Shown here one piece after another: positions 22,003 through 29,587 of a stretch of 31,589 nt of DNA. The translations under genes were made by a program, and so were the position numbers. The stretch is from contig JASLID010000088.1 of assembly GCA_030153045.1 (NCBI GenBank), positions 1-31,589 on the forward strand. Reading direction: 5' to 3'. Source of the DNA: Flavobacterium sp. GTDB lineage: Bacteria; Bacteroidota; Bacteroidia; Flavobacteriales; Flavobacteriaceae. A model generated the notes under the pieces. It saw only the letters and a list, made by a program, of their open reading frames with translations. It was not told the origin of the DNA and ran no database searches. Each line of letters begins with the position of its first letter. Positions within the stretch are counted from its first letter, which is position 1.

Positions 22003-24855
22003 TTATTTAGTCAAGTACATTTTTCTTCGTGAGTACAATTCGTAAAACTGATCGTCCTTCAAGTCATCGATAAACAAAATACTTTCTCCAGTACTTTTCA
22101 TCTCTGGCCCTAAGGCTTTATTTACATTCGGGAATTTACTGAAAGAGAAAACTGGTTGCTTAATGGCATATCCTTTCAATTGCGGATTGAATTTAAAATC
22201 AGTCACTTTATTTTCACCCAACATTACTTTAGTCGCATAATTCACATAAGGCTCGCCATATGCTTTTGCAATGAATGGCACTGTTCTAGAGGCACGTGGA
22301 TTGGCTTCAATGATATAAACCGTATCGTCTTTTATTGCAAACTGAATGTTGATTAAACCAACTGTTCTTAATGCCAAGGCAATTTTCTTCGTGTGGTCTT
22401 TGATTTGTTGCATTACAAATTCACCTAAATTAAATGGAGGCAATGTCGCATTACTATCTCCTGAGTGAACTCCACAAGGCTCAATATGCTCCATAATTCC
22501 TATGATGTATACGTTTTCACCGTCGCAAATTGCATCAGCTTCAGCTTCTATAGCACCATCAAGATAATGATCCAGCAATAATTTATTTCCTGGAATACTC
22601 TTCAACAAATCAATTACGTGTTCTTCCAGTTCTGGTTTGTTGATGACAATTTTCATTCCCTGTCCACCCAAAACATACGAAGGACGGACCAATAATGGGA
22701 AATCTAAAGTATCCGCTAATTTTGAAGCTTCTTCAGCACTTTCTGCAATTCCGAACTTTGGAAAAGGAATACCTAAGTCAGTCAATAATTCAGAAAAGCG
22801 TCCTCTGTCTTCTGCTAAATCTAAAGCATCGAAGCTAGTTCCTAAAATTTTGATTCCGTATTTCGATAATTTTTCAGCTAATTTCAATGCCGTTTGTCCT
22901 CCTAACTGAACAATTACACCTTCCGGCTTTTCATGTTGGATGATATCGTAAATATGCTCCCAAAAAACAGGTTCGAAGTACAATTTATCAGCCGTATCAA
23001 AATCAGTAGAAACCGTTTCAGGATTACAATTGATCATGATGGTTTCGTAACCACATTCTTTAGCCGCCAAAACACCGTGAACACAAGAGTAATCAAACTC
23101 GATTCCTTGTCCGATTCTATTAGGTCCAGAACCTAAAACGACAACTTTCTTTTTAGGCGTTACAATGCTTTCGTTATGAACATATCTTTCGCCGGTAGCG
23201 GTTTCAATTTCTGCTTCGAAAGTAGAGTAGTAATAAGGTGTTAACGCTTTGAACTCGGCAGCGCAAGTATCAACTAATTTGTAAACACGGTTAATGTTTT
23301 TATCCTCACGCAATTTATGCACTTGACTTTCTAAACATCCCAACATATGAGCAATTTGTCTGTCGGCGAAACCTTTTTGTTTGGCTTCAAGCAATAAATC
23401 TTTAGGTAAAGTCTCAATACCGTATTTAGAAATTTCTTTTTCTAAAGCATATAATTCTTCGTATTGTTTTAAGAACCACATATCGATTCTTGTGATTTCG
23501 TGAATTCTTGACAATGGAATTCCCATCGCAATCGCATCGTAAATCACAAACACACGATCCCAACTTGCAAAAGTTAGTTTCTCGATAATTTGTTCGTAGT
23601 TTTTATATCCTTTTCCGTCTGCTCCTAGCCCATTTCTTTTAATTTCTAAAGATTGAGTGGCTTTGTGTAATGCTTCTTGGAACGAACGACCAATTCCCAT
23701 TACTTCCCCAACCGATTTCATTTGAAGACCTAACGTTCTGTCTGATCCTTCAAATTTATCGAAATTCCAACGAGGGATTTTTACGATAACATAATCTAAT
23801 GTTGGTTCGAATAAAGCAGAAGTTGATTTGGTAATTTGGTTTTGCAATTCATCTAAATGATACCCTAAAGCTAATTTCGTAGCGATTTTAGCAATTGGAT
23901 AACCTGTAGCTTTTGATGCTAAAGCAGAAGAACGAGACACACGAGGATTAATTTCGATGGCCACAATGTCTTCCTGATCATCAGGAGAAACGGCAAATTG
24001 CACATTACAACCACCTGCGAAGTTTCCAATGCTACGCATCATCAAAATGGCCATATCACGCATTTTTTGGAATGTCGTGTCGGATAAAGTCATGGCTGGT
24101 GCTACAGTGATAGAATCTCCAGTATGAATTCCCATAGGATCCATATTTTCGATAGTACAGATAATAACTACGTTATCATTTTTATCGCGAAGTAGTTCTA
24201 ATTCGTATTCTTTCCAACCTAATAAAGCCTTATCAATTAAGACTTCGTGTATTGGAGAAGCTTCTAAACCGCGCGTTAATAAATCGTCAAAATCTTCTTT
24301 TTTATGTACGAAAGCTGCTCCTGTTCCACCCAAAGTAAACGATGGACGAATTACCAATGGAAAACCAAATTTCTGAGCAATTTCTTTTCCTTTTAAGAAA
24401 GAGGTTGCGGTTTCAGCAGGTGCAGTAGGTACATTTATTTTTTGAAGCAATTGTTTGAATTGCTCTCTGTCTTCAGTAATGTTGATGGCATTGATATCGA
24501 CACCTATTAATTTTACATTGAAATCTTGCCAAATTCCTTTTTCATCAGCTTCCAAGCAAAGATTTAAAGCGGTTTGTCCACCCATAGTAGGCAAAACAGC
24601 ATCAATTTGCGGATGCGCTTTTAGGATTTCGATGATTGACTTTGTAGTAAGCGGTTTCAGGTAAACATGATCGGCCATGGTAGGATCGGTCATGATGGTT
24701 GCTGGATTCGAATTGATTAAAATCACTTCAATTCCTTCTTCGCGAAGTGAACGAGCAGATTGTGAACCCGCATAATCAAACTCACAGGCTTGTCCGATTA
24801 CGATGGGACCTGAACCAATAATTAAAACCGATTTAATTGAATTGTCTTTTGGCAT
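22003..24855 (-). CDS. carB: Carbamoyl-phosphate synthase large subunit, without MGS domain
   Basis: The large, synthetic subunit of carbamoyl-phosphate synthetase, which makes carbamoyl phosphate from bicarbonate, ATP and ammonia (from the CarA glutaminase) for pyrimidines and arginine. The two ATP-grasp halves are visible: the first from GSGPIVIGQACEFDYAGSQS (about 14-33), the second from LGSGPNRIGQGIEFDYSC (about residue 575 on), with ATP-grasp cores RPSFTLGGTGAAF and RPSYVLGGQGMKI. Between them lies an oligomerisation-like part. The protein ends at residue 950, about where E. coli CarB (about 1073) begins its allosteric MGS domain, which is missing; the natural stop is followed by a terminator. 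CarA is not in the window. Confidence 0.96.
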   Translation of the reverse strand: MPKDNSIKSVLIIGSGPIVIGQACEFDYAGSQSARSLREEGIEVILINSNPATIMTDPTMADHVYLKPLTTKSIIEILKAHPQIDAVLPTMGGQTALNLCLEADEKGIWQDFNVKLIGVDINAINITEDREQFKQLLQKINVPTAPAETATSFLKGKEIAQKFGFPLVIRPSFTLGGTGAAFVHKKEDFDDLLTRGLEASPIHEVLIDKALLGWKEYELELLRDKNDNVVIICTIENMDPMGIHTGDSITVAPAMTLSDTTFQKMRDMAILMMRSIGNFAGGCNVQFAVSPDDQEDIVAIEINPRVSRSSALASKATGYPIAKIATKLALGYHLDELQNQITKSTSALFEPTLDYVIVKIPRWNFDKFEGSDRTLGLQMKSVGEVMGIGRSFQEALHKATQSLEIKRNGLGADGKGYKNYEQIIEKLTFASWDRVFVIYDAIAMGIPLSRIHEITRIDMWFLKQYEELYALEKEISKYGIETLPKDLLLEAKQKGFADRQIAHMLGCLESQVHKLREDKNINRVYKLVDTCAAEFKALTPYYYSTFEAEIETATGERYVHNESIVTPKKKVVVLGSGPNRIGQGIEFDYSCVHGVLAAKECGYETIMINCNPETVSTDFDTADKLYFEPVFWEHIYDIIQHEKPEGVIVQLGGQTALKLAEKLSKYGIKILGTSFDALDLAEDRGRFSELLTDLGIPFPKFGIAESAEEASKLADTLDFPLLVRPSYVLGGQGMKIVINKPELEEHVIDLLKSIPGNKLLLDHYLDGAIEAEADAICDGENVYIIGIMEHIEPCGVHSGDSNATLPPFNLGEFVMQQIKDHTKKIALALRTVGLINIQFAIKDDTVYIIEANPRASRTVPFIAKAYGEPYVNYATKVMLGENKVTDFKFNPQLKGYAIKQPVFSFSKFPNVNKALGPEMKSTGESILFIDDLKDDQFYELYSRRKMYLTK

Positions 24856-24920
24856 TGTATTGTTGTTGTAGTTATTGTATTTTGTATTGTTGTTGTATGC
24901 TTCTGTTTAAGAAAGTAGCC

Positions 24921-24999
24921 CTAGCCCCGATGGCAGTGAAAATCCTTTTTAATTTTCTTCAAAATTAAAAAGATTGTAATGAACAGCGGGAAAAGCTCC
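24921..24999 (+). repeat. Dispersed structured RNA-like repeat, copy 2
   Basis: On the plus strand it reads CTAGCCCCGATGGCAGTGAA at the left, then a 12-bp perfect hairpin CTTTTTAATTTT (24945-24956) and AAAATTAAAAAG (24961-24972) around the loop CTTC, then ACAGCGGGA and GCTCC at the right. It shares ends with the copy at 16467-16567, while the inner stem differs yet still pairs. It lies between rpmH and carB, antisense to both. Confidence 0.8.
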
Positions 25000-25029
25000 A
25001 AATATTTATCAAATTTTTATAAACAGGTT

Positions 25030-25068
25030 TAAAAAAAAGCCGCTACTAATAAAAGTAACGGCTTGATA
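25030..25068 (-). terminator. Terminator after rpmH
   Basis: AGCCGCTACT (25038-25047) pairs with AGTAACGGCT (25054-25063) with one mismatch. On the minus strand the hairpin is followed by a run of eight U, which fits the end of the rpmH transcript. It also separates rpmH from the carB upstream region. Confidence 0.85.
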
Positions 25069-25086
25069 TTGATTAAAGAATAATCA

Positions 25087-25248
25087 TTATTTTTTGTGTC
25101 TTGGTTCGCAAGAAACAGTCAATTTATGTCTTCCTTTAGCTCTTCTACGAGCAAGCACTTTTCTTCCATTCGCAGAAGCCATTCTGTCCATAAAACCGTG
25201 CTTATTTCTTCTTTTTCTTTTCGATGGTTGAAATGTTCTTTTACTCAT
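25087..25248 (-). CDS. rpmH: 50S ribosomal protein L34
   Basis: A 53-residue, very basic protein read on the minus strand: it starts MSKRTFQPSKRKRRNKHGF and goes on with MDRMASANGRKVLARRRAKG and RHKLTVS, the classical L34 pattern, in the large ribosomal subunit. L34 is usually 44-53 residues, so the size is normal; the short C-terminal tail (CEPRHKK) is the flavobacterial extension. A perfect promoter lies upstream and a terminator downstream, so it is expressed alone here. It lies between carB and a TPR protein rather than beside rnpA and dnaA as in many other phyla. Confidence 0.97.
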   Translation of the reverse strand: MSKRTFQPSKRKRRNKHGFMDRMASANGRKVLARRRAKGRHKLTVSCEPRHKK

Positions 25249-25310
25249 AACTTTGTATCTTTAAAATCTTGTATAATAATCTTTACTTTGGGTTGCTTTA
25301 AAACCGAGTG

Positions 25311-25340
25311 CAAATATACAATCATTTTTTTTTCTTGCAA
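25311..25340 (-). promoter_or_regulatory. rpmH promoter
   Basis: On the minus strand the -7 element TATATTTG (25318 to 25311) fits TAnnTTTG exactly and TTG (25340 to 25338) lies 19 bases upstream. This is an ideal flavobacterial promoter about 60 bases before the rpmH start. Confidence 0.85.
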
Positions 25341-25374
25341 GTGGTTTTATAAAAATAATTTTAAATCGTTTTAC

Positions 25375-25382
25375 TATATTTG
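25375..25382 (+). promoter_or_regulatory. Probable -7 element of the TPR membrane protein gene
   Basis: TATATTTG matches TAnnTTTG exactly 23 bases before the ATG at 25406. No convincing TTG is seen at the usual distance, so the -33 part is weak or different. It is divergent from the rpmH promoter, about 60 bases away. Confidence 0.55.
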
Positions 25383-25405
25383 CAACTCATTATAAAAAAA
25401 CAAAT

Positions 25406-25921
25406 ATGTTTCATAGAAATATTAAACTCGTTATAGCTGGATTATTAATAATTACTGGGGTTTGGCAATTTACAGAAAGCAATATTGGAAATGGGATTTT
25501 CATAATTTTATTATCCATAATTCCTGTTTTTCTTTACTTTAAGAATGAATATATTTTACTTGCTTTCTTAAAATTGAGAAAACAAGACTTTGCTGGTGCT
25601 AAAAATTGGCTAGATAAGATTAAAAATCCAGAGACTGCTTTGGTTCAAAAACAACAAGGATATTACAATTACCTACACGGATTGATGCTTTCTCAAACGA
25701 ATTTGGTTCAAGCTGAAAAATATTTTAAAAAAGCGATTAGTTTAGGCTTGAGTATGGATCAGGATTTGGCTTTAGCTAAATTAAATCTGGCAGGAATTGC
25801 CATGAGCAGAAGAAGAAAAATTGAAGCTACTAATTTACTTAATGAAGCTAAAAAATTAGACAAACAAAACATGCTAAAAGATCAAATCAAAATGATGAAA
25901 GATCAAATGAAAAAGATCTAA
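25406..25921 (+). CDS. Membrane protein with TPR-like repeats
   Basis: A 171-residue protein. Two hydrophobic segments (about 7-20 and 28-46) are joined by a short loop and form a hairpin in the membrane. The rest is helical and reads as TPR-like units: LRKQDFAGAKNWLDKI, then QGYYNYLHGLMLSQTNLVQA with EKYFKKAISLGLS, and LALAKLNLAGIAMSRRRKIE with ATNLLNEAKKLDK. The last residues are Lys- and Met-rich. TPR units make protein contacts, so this may be an assembly factor, but no specific partner is visible. A terminator follows directly after the stop. Confidence 0.85.
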   Translation: MFHRNIKLVIAGLLIITGVWQFTESNIGNGIFIILLSIIPVFLYFKNEYILLAFLKLRKQDFAGAKNWLDKIKNPETALVQKQQGYYNYLHGLMLSQTNLVQAEKYFKKAISLGLSMDQDLALAKLNLAGIAMSRRRKIEATNLLNEAKKLDKQNMLKDQIKMMKDQMKKI

Positions 25922-25940
25922 CTGTCATTTAATTCATACA

Positions 25941-25968
25941 AAACCACGCAAACCTGCGTGGTTTTTTT
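25941..25968 (+). terminator. Rho-independent terminator
   Basis: A perfect stem AAACCACGCA (25941-25950) with TGCGTGGTTT (25955-25964), loop AACC, and a run of T. It closes the TPR protein gene. Confidence 0.93.
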
Positions 25969-26062
25969 GTTTTTATGTAAATTATCGATAATTTGGTTCG
26001 TTCATCGAATATATTGTGCTACAACGGTTTATAGAAATACATTTACTGTAATATTATTATAT

Positions 26063-26758
26063 ATGAGAAATATTTACATAACTTTAATTATTTTATCTAT
26101 CTCATTTTCTGGTTTCTGTCAAGGAGACAATGATTCATTTGCTAAAATTATAAAGACCCATTTAAAAAAGTATAACATTCAAAGTGATTTGGCTTTTGAA
26201 AACAAAGACATTCAAAAAGGGCAAATTTTATTTGACTCCTTAGTTTCAAATCATCTTATAGGTACTTATTTCGAAGATTATTCCCTTAAAAGTTTTGAAA
26301 AAAGAAAAATCAAGCTTAGCAGTTTTAACAAACCTGTTTTCATTTTAACTTATGCTTCGTGGTGTATTCCCAGCAAAGGAGAAATTCCAGCCTTGAATAA
26401 ATTAGCTCAGAAATATGCTAAGGATGTAAAATTTGTCATTCTGTTTTGGGATAAGAAATATAATGTAAAAAAGATTGCCCGGAAGTTTAACCATAACATT
26501 GCTGTGTGTTATGCTCATGAAACTTATAAAAACGACGCCAATGTTGTTTCTCACTTAAAACACACTCTTGGATTTCCTACTTCTTATTTTTTAGATCAAA
26601 ACCTAAGAGTTGTTAATATAAAACGTGGTGGTGCACAACCTGAAACCAAAAGTACTTATGTAAAAGCTTACACTATGAATTACAACGCTTTTAGAGAAGG
26701 ACTAGGAAGCTTATTAATTGAGAAAAACATTTCTACTGAACAATTAACCACAAACTAA
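26063..26758 (+). CDS. Exported thioredoxin-fold protein with a single active-site cysteine
   Basis: A 231-residue exported TlpA/ResA-like protein. The signal peptide ends near residue 20 (GFCQG). An N-terminal linker is followed by the thioredoxin-like domain (about 75-220): LTYASWCIPSKGEIPALNKL at 96-115, FVILFWDKKY and the cis-Pro segment LGFPTSYFLDQNLRVV. The active site reads W-C101-I-P-S104, so the second (resolving) Cys of CxxC is Ser. The frame is open from 25958, but that upstream part overlaps the terminator and gives no sensible N terminus, so the start at 26063 (MRNIYITLIILSISFSG) is chosen. A peroxiredoxin- or chaperone-like role is possible. Confidence 0.85.
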   Translation: MRNIYITLIILSISFSGFCQGDNDSFAKIIKTHLKKYNIQSDLAFENKDIQKGQILFDSLVSNHLIGTYFEDYSLKSFEKRKIKLSSFNKPVFILTYASWCIPSKGEIPALNKLAQKYAKDVKFVILFWDKKYNVKKIARKFNHNIAVCYAHETYKNDANVVSHLKHTLGFPTSYFLDQNLRVVNIKRGGAQPETKSTYVKAYTMNYNAFREGLGSLLIEKNISTEQLTTN

Positions 26759-26794
26759 TTGTAAAGTATCCTCTTTAATGCTACATTTAGCCTT

Positions 26795-27169
26795 ATGACT
26801 AAAAAAAGCATCCCGTTTGATTTTATCTTTGATTATTTAATCCCGCTTGATGTAAAAATCAAACCAATGTTTGGTATGTGGTCTATTTATTTGGATGATA
26901 AAATCCTACTCATTTTAAGACAGCGCGATAAAAATCCTGAATCGAATGGTATTTGGGTTGCAACAAGTCAGGAATTTCATAATAGCTTAAGAAAAGACAT
27001 TCCGTCTCTAACTTCAATTACATCAAATTTAGAAGAAGATACAGAGTGGCAATTGATTTATGAGAACGACACAAATTTTGAAGCTTCTGCCAGAAAAGTA
27101 TGTGAGCTTATTCTAAACAGAGACATCCGCATTGGCAGAATACCGAAACCGAAGAAAAATAAATCTTAA
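26795..27169 (+). CDS. TfoX/Sxy N-terminal domain-like protein
   Basis: A 124-residue protein similar to the TfoX N-terminal domain (PF04993): KPMFGMWSIYLDDKILLILR is the characteristic early strand pair, and a helical segment FHNSLRKDIPSLTSI follows. TfoX/Sxy in gamma-proteobacteria activates competence genes with CRP; small single-domain versions in Bacteroidota lack a defined function. The end (GRIPKPKKNKS) is basic. It stands alone and is convergent with the TauE gene, with a gap of 1 base. MmcQ/YjbR-like proteins share some of these features, so the family name is moderately safe. Confidence 0.72.
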   Translation: MTKKSIPFDFIFDYLIPLDVKIKPMFGMWSIYLDDKILLILRQRDKNPESNGIWVATSQEFHNSLRKDIPSLTSITSNLEEDTEWQLIYENDTNFEASARKVCELILNRDIRIGRIPKPKKNKS

Positions 27170-27170
27170 A

Positions 27171-27548
27171 TTATTTTCCCAGCAACATTTTCCCAGCCAT
27201 AAACAACAATACAATTCCGAAGATTTTCTTGAGCATTTTTTGGTCCAAATTAACCGCTAATTTACTGCCAAAATAACTCCCAACCACGAAGAAAATAGCA
27301 ATTACCAAAGCATATTTCCAGTTGATATAACCCTCTTTGTAATAATTAAAAACAGCTAACGCAGTTACTGGTATAACCAAAACCGCTAGACTTGTGCCTT
27401 GTGCTTGATGCTGACTAAACCCTACCATTAAAACCAAAAGCGGAACCATAATGATTCCTCCACCTACACCTACTAATCCACTGAGGATTCCAGCCAATAA
27501 TCCAATAATTATTAACGATACAATTATTGCTGTACTCATATTTTTCAT
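27171..27548 (-). CDS. Half-size TauE/SafE family membrane protein
   Basis: A 125-residue membrane protein with about four helices: one TauE/SafE unit (PF01925) instead of the usual two in about 250 residues. The start LLAGILSGLVGVGGGIIMVP is the classical family motif, and GTSLAVLVIPVTALAVFNYY is its continuation. It reads to a natural stop and has no second half downstream, so a dimer would make a complete transporter. Family members move sulfite, sulfoacetate or similar anions. It begins 1 base after the stop of the lytic transglycosylase gene and ends 1 base from the convergent TfoX-like gene. Confidence 0.88.
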   Translation of the reverse strand: MKNMSTAIIVSLIIIGLLAGILSGLVGVGGGIIMVPLLVLMVGFSQHQAQGTSLAVLVIPVTALAVFNYYKEGYINWKYALVIAIFFVVGSYFGSKLAVNLDQKMLKKIFGIVLLFMAGKMLLGK

Positions 27549-27549
27549 G

Positions 27550-28422
27550 TTAGTTATATCCTTTTAATGGAATTTCGATTTCGTATTTTTTCTTTTTTGG
27601 ATTGTCTAATTTTTTATCACGCAACCAAGGATTATGGTATTTTAAAATTTTATAGTTAATCCCTTGTGCTTTAGCAAAAAGTGCCAAATCAGTTATGGAA
27701 CTGTCCACTTCAATTATTTTTGTAGGTGGGTTTTCGTATAATTCTTCTTTCTTCATATCAAAACCATACAAAACTGGGTTTTTCATGATTTCTTTCAATG
27801 CCAAAATTCGAAACACATATCTTGATGTTTCCTCATTCAACAATAAATCGTAATAATTATTTACCTGTTGAGACTCTATTTGCTTTGTAATTCCGTTCAT
27901 TCCGCCATTATACGAAGCTGCTGCCAGTGTCCATGATCCAAATTTTTCTTTGGCAGCAAGCAAATATTTACAAGCCGCTTGTGTTGACTTCACTAAATGA
28001 TATCGTTCATCTACTGTTTCAGTTACTTCCATTCCTTTTTCGCGACCGGTTTCGGGCATAAATTGCCAAACCCCTCTTGCACCAGCGCTTGAAACTGAAT
28101 TAAGTAACGAACTCTCGATTACTGCCAAATATTTAAAATCATCAGGGACTTTATTCTGAGCTAAAATAGGCTCAATAATAGGAAAGGCTTTATTAGCCCT
28201 CTTTATAATTAATCTCGTTGACGAGTGTAAATTAATATTGATTTCTAATTCTCGATCCATTCTTTCCTTTACATCGTAAATATGCAACGGCGCTTTTTCG
28301 CCAGCAAAATCTATTTCATTCGGGAAATAAGCAAAAGTATTTTTATTTGTAGTTGCATTAATAAACAATCCACTCACTCCAACTATCACAAACAACAGTA
28401 CAATTTTCTTAATCATTTTCAT
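27550..28422 (-). CDS. Lytic transglycosylase (SLT domain, MltD-like)
   Basis: A 290-residue exported enzyme that cleaves the MurNAc-GlcNAc bond of peptidoglycan with formation of 1,6-anhydro-MurNAc. An N-terminal hydrophobic segment (about 5-22) acts as signal peptide or anchor. The SLT domain (about 85-210) shows the catalytic Glu103 in YLAVIESSLLNSVSSAGARG, then VWQFMPETGREKGM and TLAAASYNGGMNGI. The C-terminal part ends with residues resembling a fragment of a LysM region (NYKILKYHNPWLRDKKL), as in MltD. The gene lies 1 base before the half-size TauE gene, so it shares its transcript. Confidence 0.92.
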   Translation of the reverse strand: MKMIKKIVLLFVIVGVSGLFINATTNKNTFAYFPNEIDFAGEKAPLHIYDVKERMDRELEININLHSSTRLIIKRANKAFPIIEPILAQNKVPDDFKYLAVIESSLLNSVSSAGARGVWQFMPETGREKGMEVTETVDERYHLVKSTQAACKYLLAAKEKFGSWTLAAASYNGGMNGITKQIESQQVNNYYDLLLNEETSRYVFRILALKEIMKNPVLYGFDMKKEELYENPPTKIIEVDSSITDLALFAKAQGINYKILKYHNPWLRDKKLDNPKKKKYEIEIPLKGYN

Positions 28423-28461
28423 ATTTCAGCGTTAAAGGGTAAAAGTACTAAAATAGAACTT

Positions 28462-29118
28462 TTATTTCAGAATTATCTCTGGTAAATTACTGTTAAACCA
28501 TCTAAACCTGTTTAAAATCATTAAATGAGTTCCTCCTTCAATGGCAATACAATTCTTAATATTTTTAATTGGAAAAACCTCATCTGCATCACCATGAATG
28601 TGAATAATATTTTCATCCATTTCTTTTCTGTCCCAATTCAAAACATTTTCAATAGCCCAATCTAAATATCTTTTATCATTAACCGAAAGATATGTTTTAT
28701 ACAACTCAAGTCGCTTTTTTATCATCTCTCCGTAACCATATTTCAATAAAAACTCTATATGAGAAATCAGACTGGTTGGAATAAGTTTATAGGCTTTTGT
28801 ATTCTTGGCCAATTTCATTCGCAATGGAAATTCCACATTACTTTTAACACTCGAAATTATAATTGTTTTTCTAACCGGCTTTATCCTCGCCATTTCCTGA
28901 ACTAAGATTCCACCAAAAGAAACGCCAATTAAAACTACATTTTCATGCTTAATTTCATTGGTCATTCTTTTCGCATAATTTGATAACGATTCTTTCGGTT
29001 CAGGCAAGAACCACTCTAACAGATGAACTTCAAAGTCATCTTCAGGCAACTTAATTCTTTCAAAAATTTTTGGACTTGCTGCCATACCTGGCATGAAATA
29101 GACATGAATCTTACTCAT
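28462..29118 (-). CDS. Alpha/beta hydrolase
   Basis: A 218-residue cytoplasmic alpha/beta hydrolase fold protein. The nucleophile elbow is GVSFGG with Ser67. The acid is likely Asp in HGDADEVFP and the base His in GGTHLMIL. The oxyanion region is FMPGMAASPKIFE at the beginning, where a typical HG-type start would be. It lacks a signal peptide. Such short hydrolases often act on esters or on thioesters; the substrate is unknown. It stands alone on the minus strand, about 40 bases before the lytic transglycosylase gene, and may be in the same transcript. Confidence 0.88.
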   Translation of the reverse strand: MSKIHVYFMPGMAASPKIFERIKLPEDDFEVHLLEWFLPEPKESLSNYAKRMTNEIKHENVVLIGVSFGGILVQEMARIKPVRKTIIISSVKSNVEFPLRMKLAKNTKAYKLIPTSLISHIEFLLKYGYGEMIKKRLELYKTYLSVNDKRYLDWAIENVLNWDRKEMDENIIHIHGDADEVFPIKNIKNCIAIEGGTHLMILNRFRWFNSNLPEIILK

Positions 29119-29157
29119 TATTTAACTCTTTTAATAGCAAAGCCAATTAATTATTCT

Positions 29158-29165
29158 TAATTTTG
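29158..29165 (+). promoter_or_regulatory. Possible -7 element of the GNAT gene
   Basis: TAATTTTG fits TAnnTTTG and lies about 34 bases before the ATG at 29199. No clear TTG is found at the right distance upstream, so this is a moderate call. Confidence 0.45.
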
Positions 29166-29198
29166 TATAAAAATAATTTATTTGGCTGACATGTCTGT

Positions 29199-29510
29199 AT
29201 GGCTAATATTATTTTTTCAAAAAATATGGAAATTAGAGACAATACTTTTTCTAGACAGTTTGAAACTTTCGTTGAAGACAAACTGATAACAGTTGAATAT
29301 TCCTTTCAAGAAAAGAAAATATTTTTAACTCGATTGAATGTTCCTGAAAATTTTAATGACGAAGAATTTATTTCTGATTTATTAAAAAACATCATGGCTA
29401 TTGCTATTGAACGAAAACTAAAAGTAGTTCCTGTTTTGCCTAAAATAGCCGCCTTTTTCCGAAAAAACCCAGTTTACAGGGAATTACTTCCACCTGGAAT
29501 TAGAATTTAA
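29199..29510 (+). CDS. Small GNAT-type N-acetyltransferase (YjdJ type)
   Basis: A 103-residue protein resembling the YjdJ/Gcn5-like short acetyltransferases (PF14542). Features are FSRQFETFVEDKLITVEYSF, the strand KKIFLTRLNVPENF, and the helix with EERKL-like IAIERKLKVVPVLPKIAAFF, followed by RKNPVYRELLPPGIRI, which corresponds to the acetyl-CoA-binding part. The canonical 'P.C.F' has Leu in place of Cys (VVPVLPKI). An inner ATG at 29226 (MEIRDNTFSRQFE) fits the usual N terminus of the family better and gives 94 residues; the longer frame is listed because of its promoter distance. A terminator follows. Confidence 0.82.
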   Translation: MANIIFSKNMEIRDNTFSRQFETFVEDKLITVEYSFQEKKIFLTRLNVPENFNDEEFISDLLKNIMAIAIERKLKVVPVLPKIAAFFRKNPVYRELLPPGIRI

Positions 29511-29527
29511 TATATCATTTAAAAGCT

Positions 29528-29563
29528 AAAACCGTTTCTTAAAAAGAGGCGGTTTTGTTTTTT
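29528..29563 (+). terminator. Rho-independent terminator
   Basis: AAAACCG (29528-29534) pairs with CGGTTTT (29550-29556), and the stem extends inward by TTTCTT/AAGAGG with two G-U pairs. A T-rich stretch follows. It closes the GNAT gene, and it covers the first codons of the longer frame starting at 29555, which supports the later start of the next gene. Confidence 0.85.
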
Positions 29564-29587
29564 GAAAAAAACTTATATCTTTATTCT

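Noticed and set aside
24856..24900. Direct repeat GTATTGTTGTTGTA twice before carB, considered as CRISPR-like or operator
   Set aside because: Only two short low-complexity copies with no regular spacers; probably AT-rich slippage or a leader with few structures.
25096..25395. 99-codon plus-strand frame opposite rpmH
   Set aside because: It is the complement of a ribosomal protein gene and its promoter and has no family-like features.
25958..26062. N-terminal extension of the thioredoxin-fold protein
   Set aside because: It begins inside a terminator and would hide a proper signal peptide that starts at 26063.
27171..27548. TauE gene as a pseudogene fragment
   Set aside because: Start and stop are intact, neighbours are only 1 bp away on each side, and no remnant of a second half exists.
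29555..29587. N-terminal extension of the small protein before mtaB
   Set aside because: It begins inside the terminator of the GNAT gene; the ATG at 29588 is better placed.
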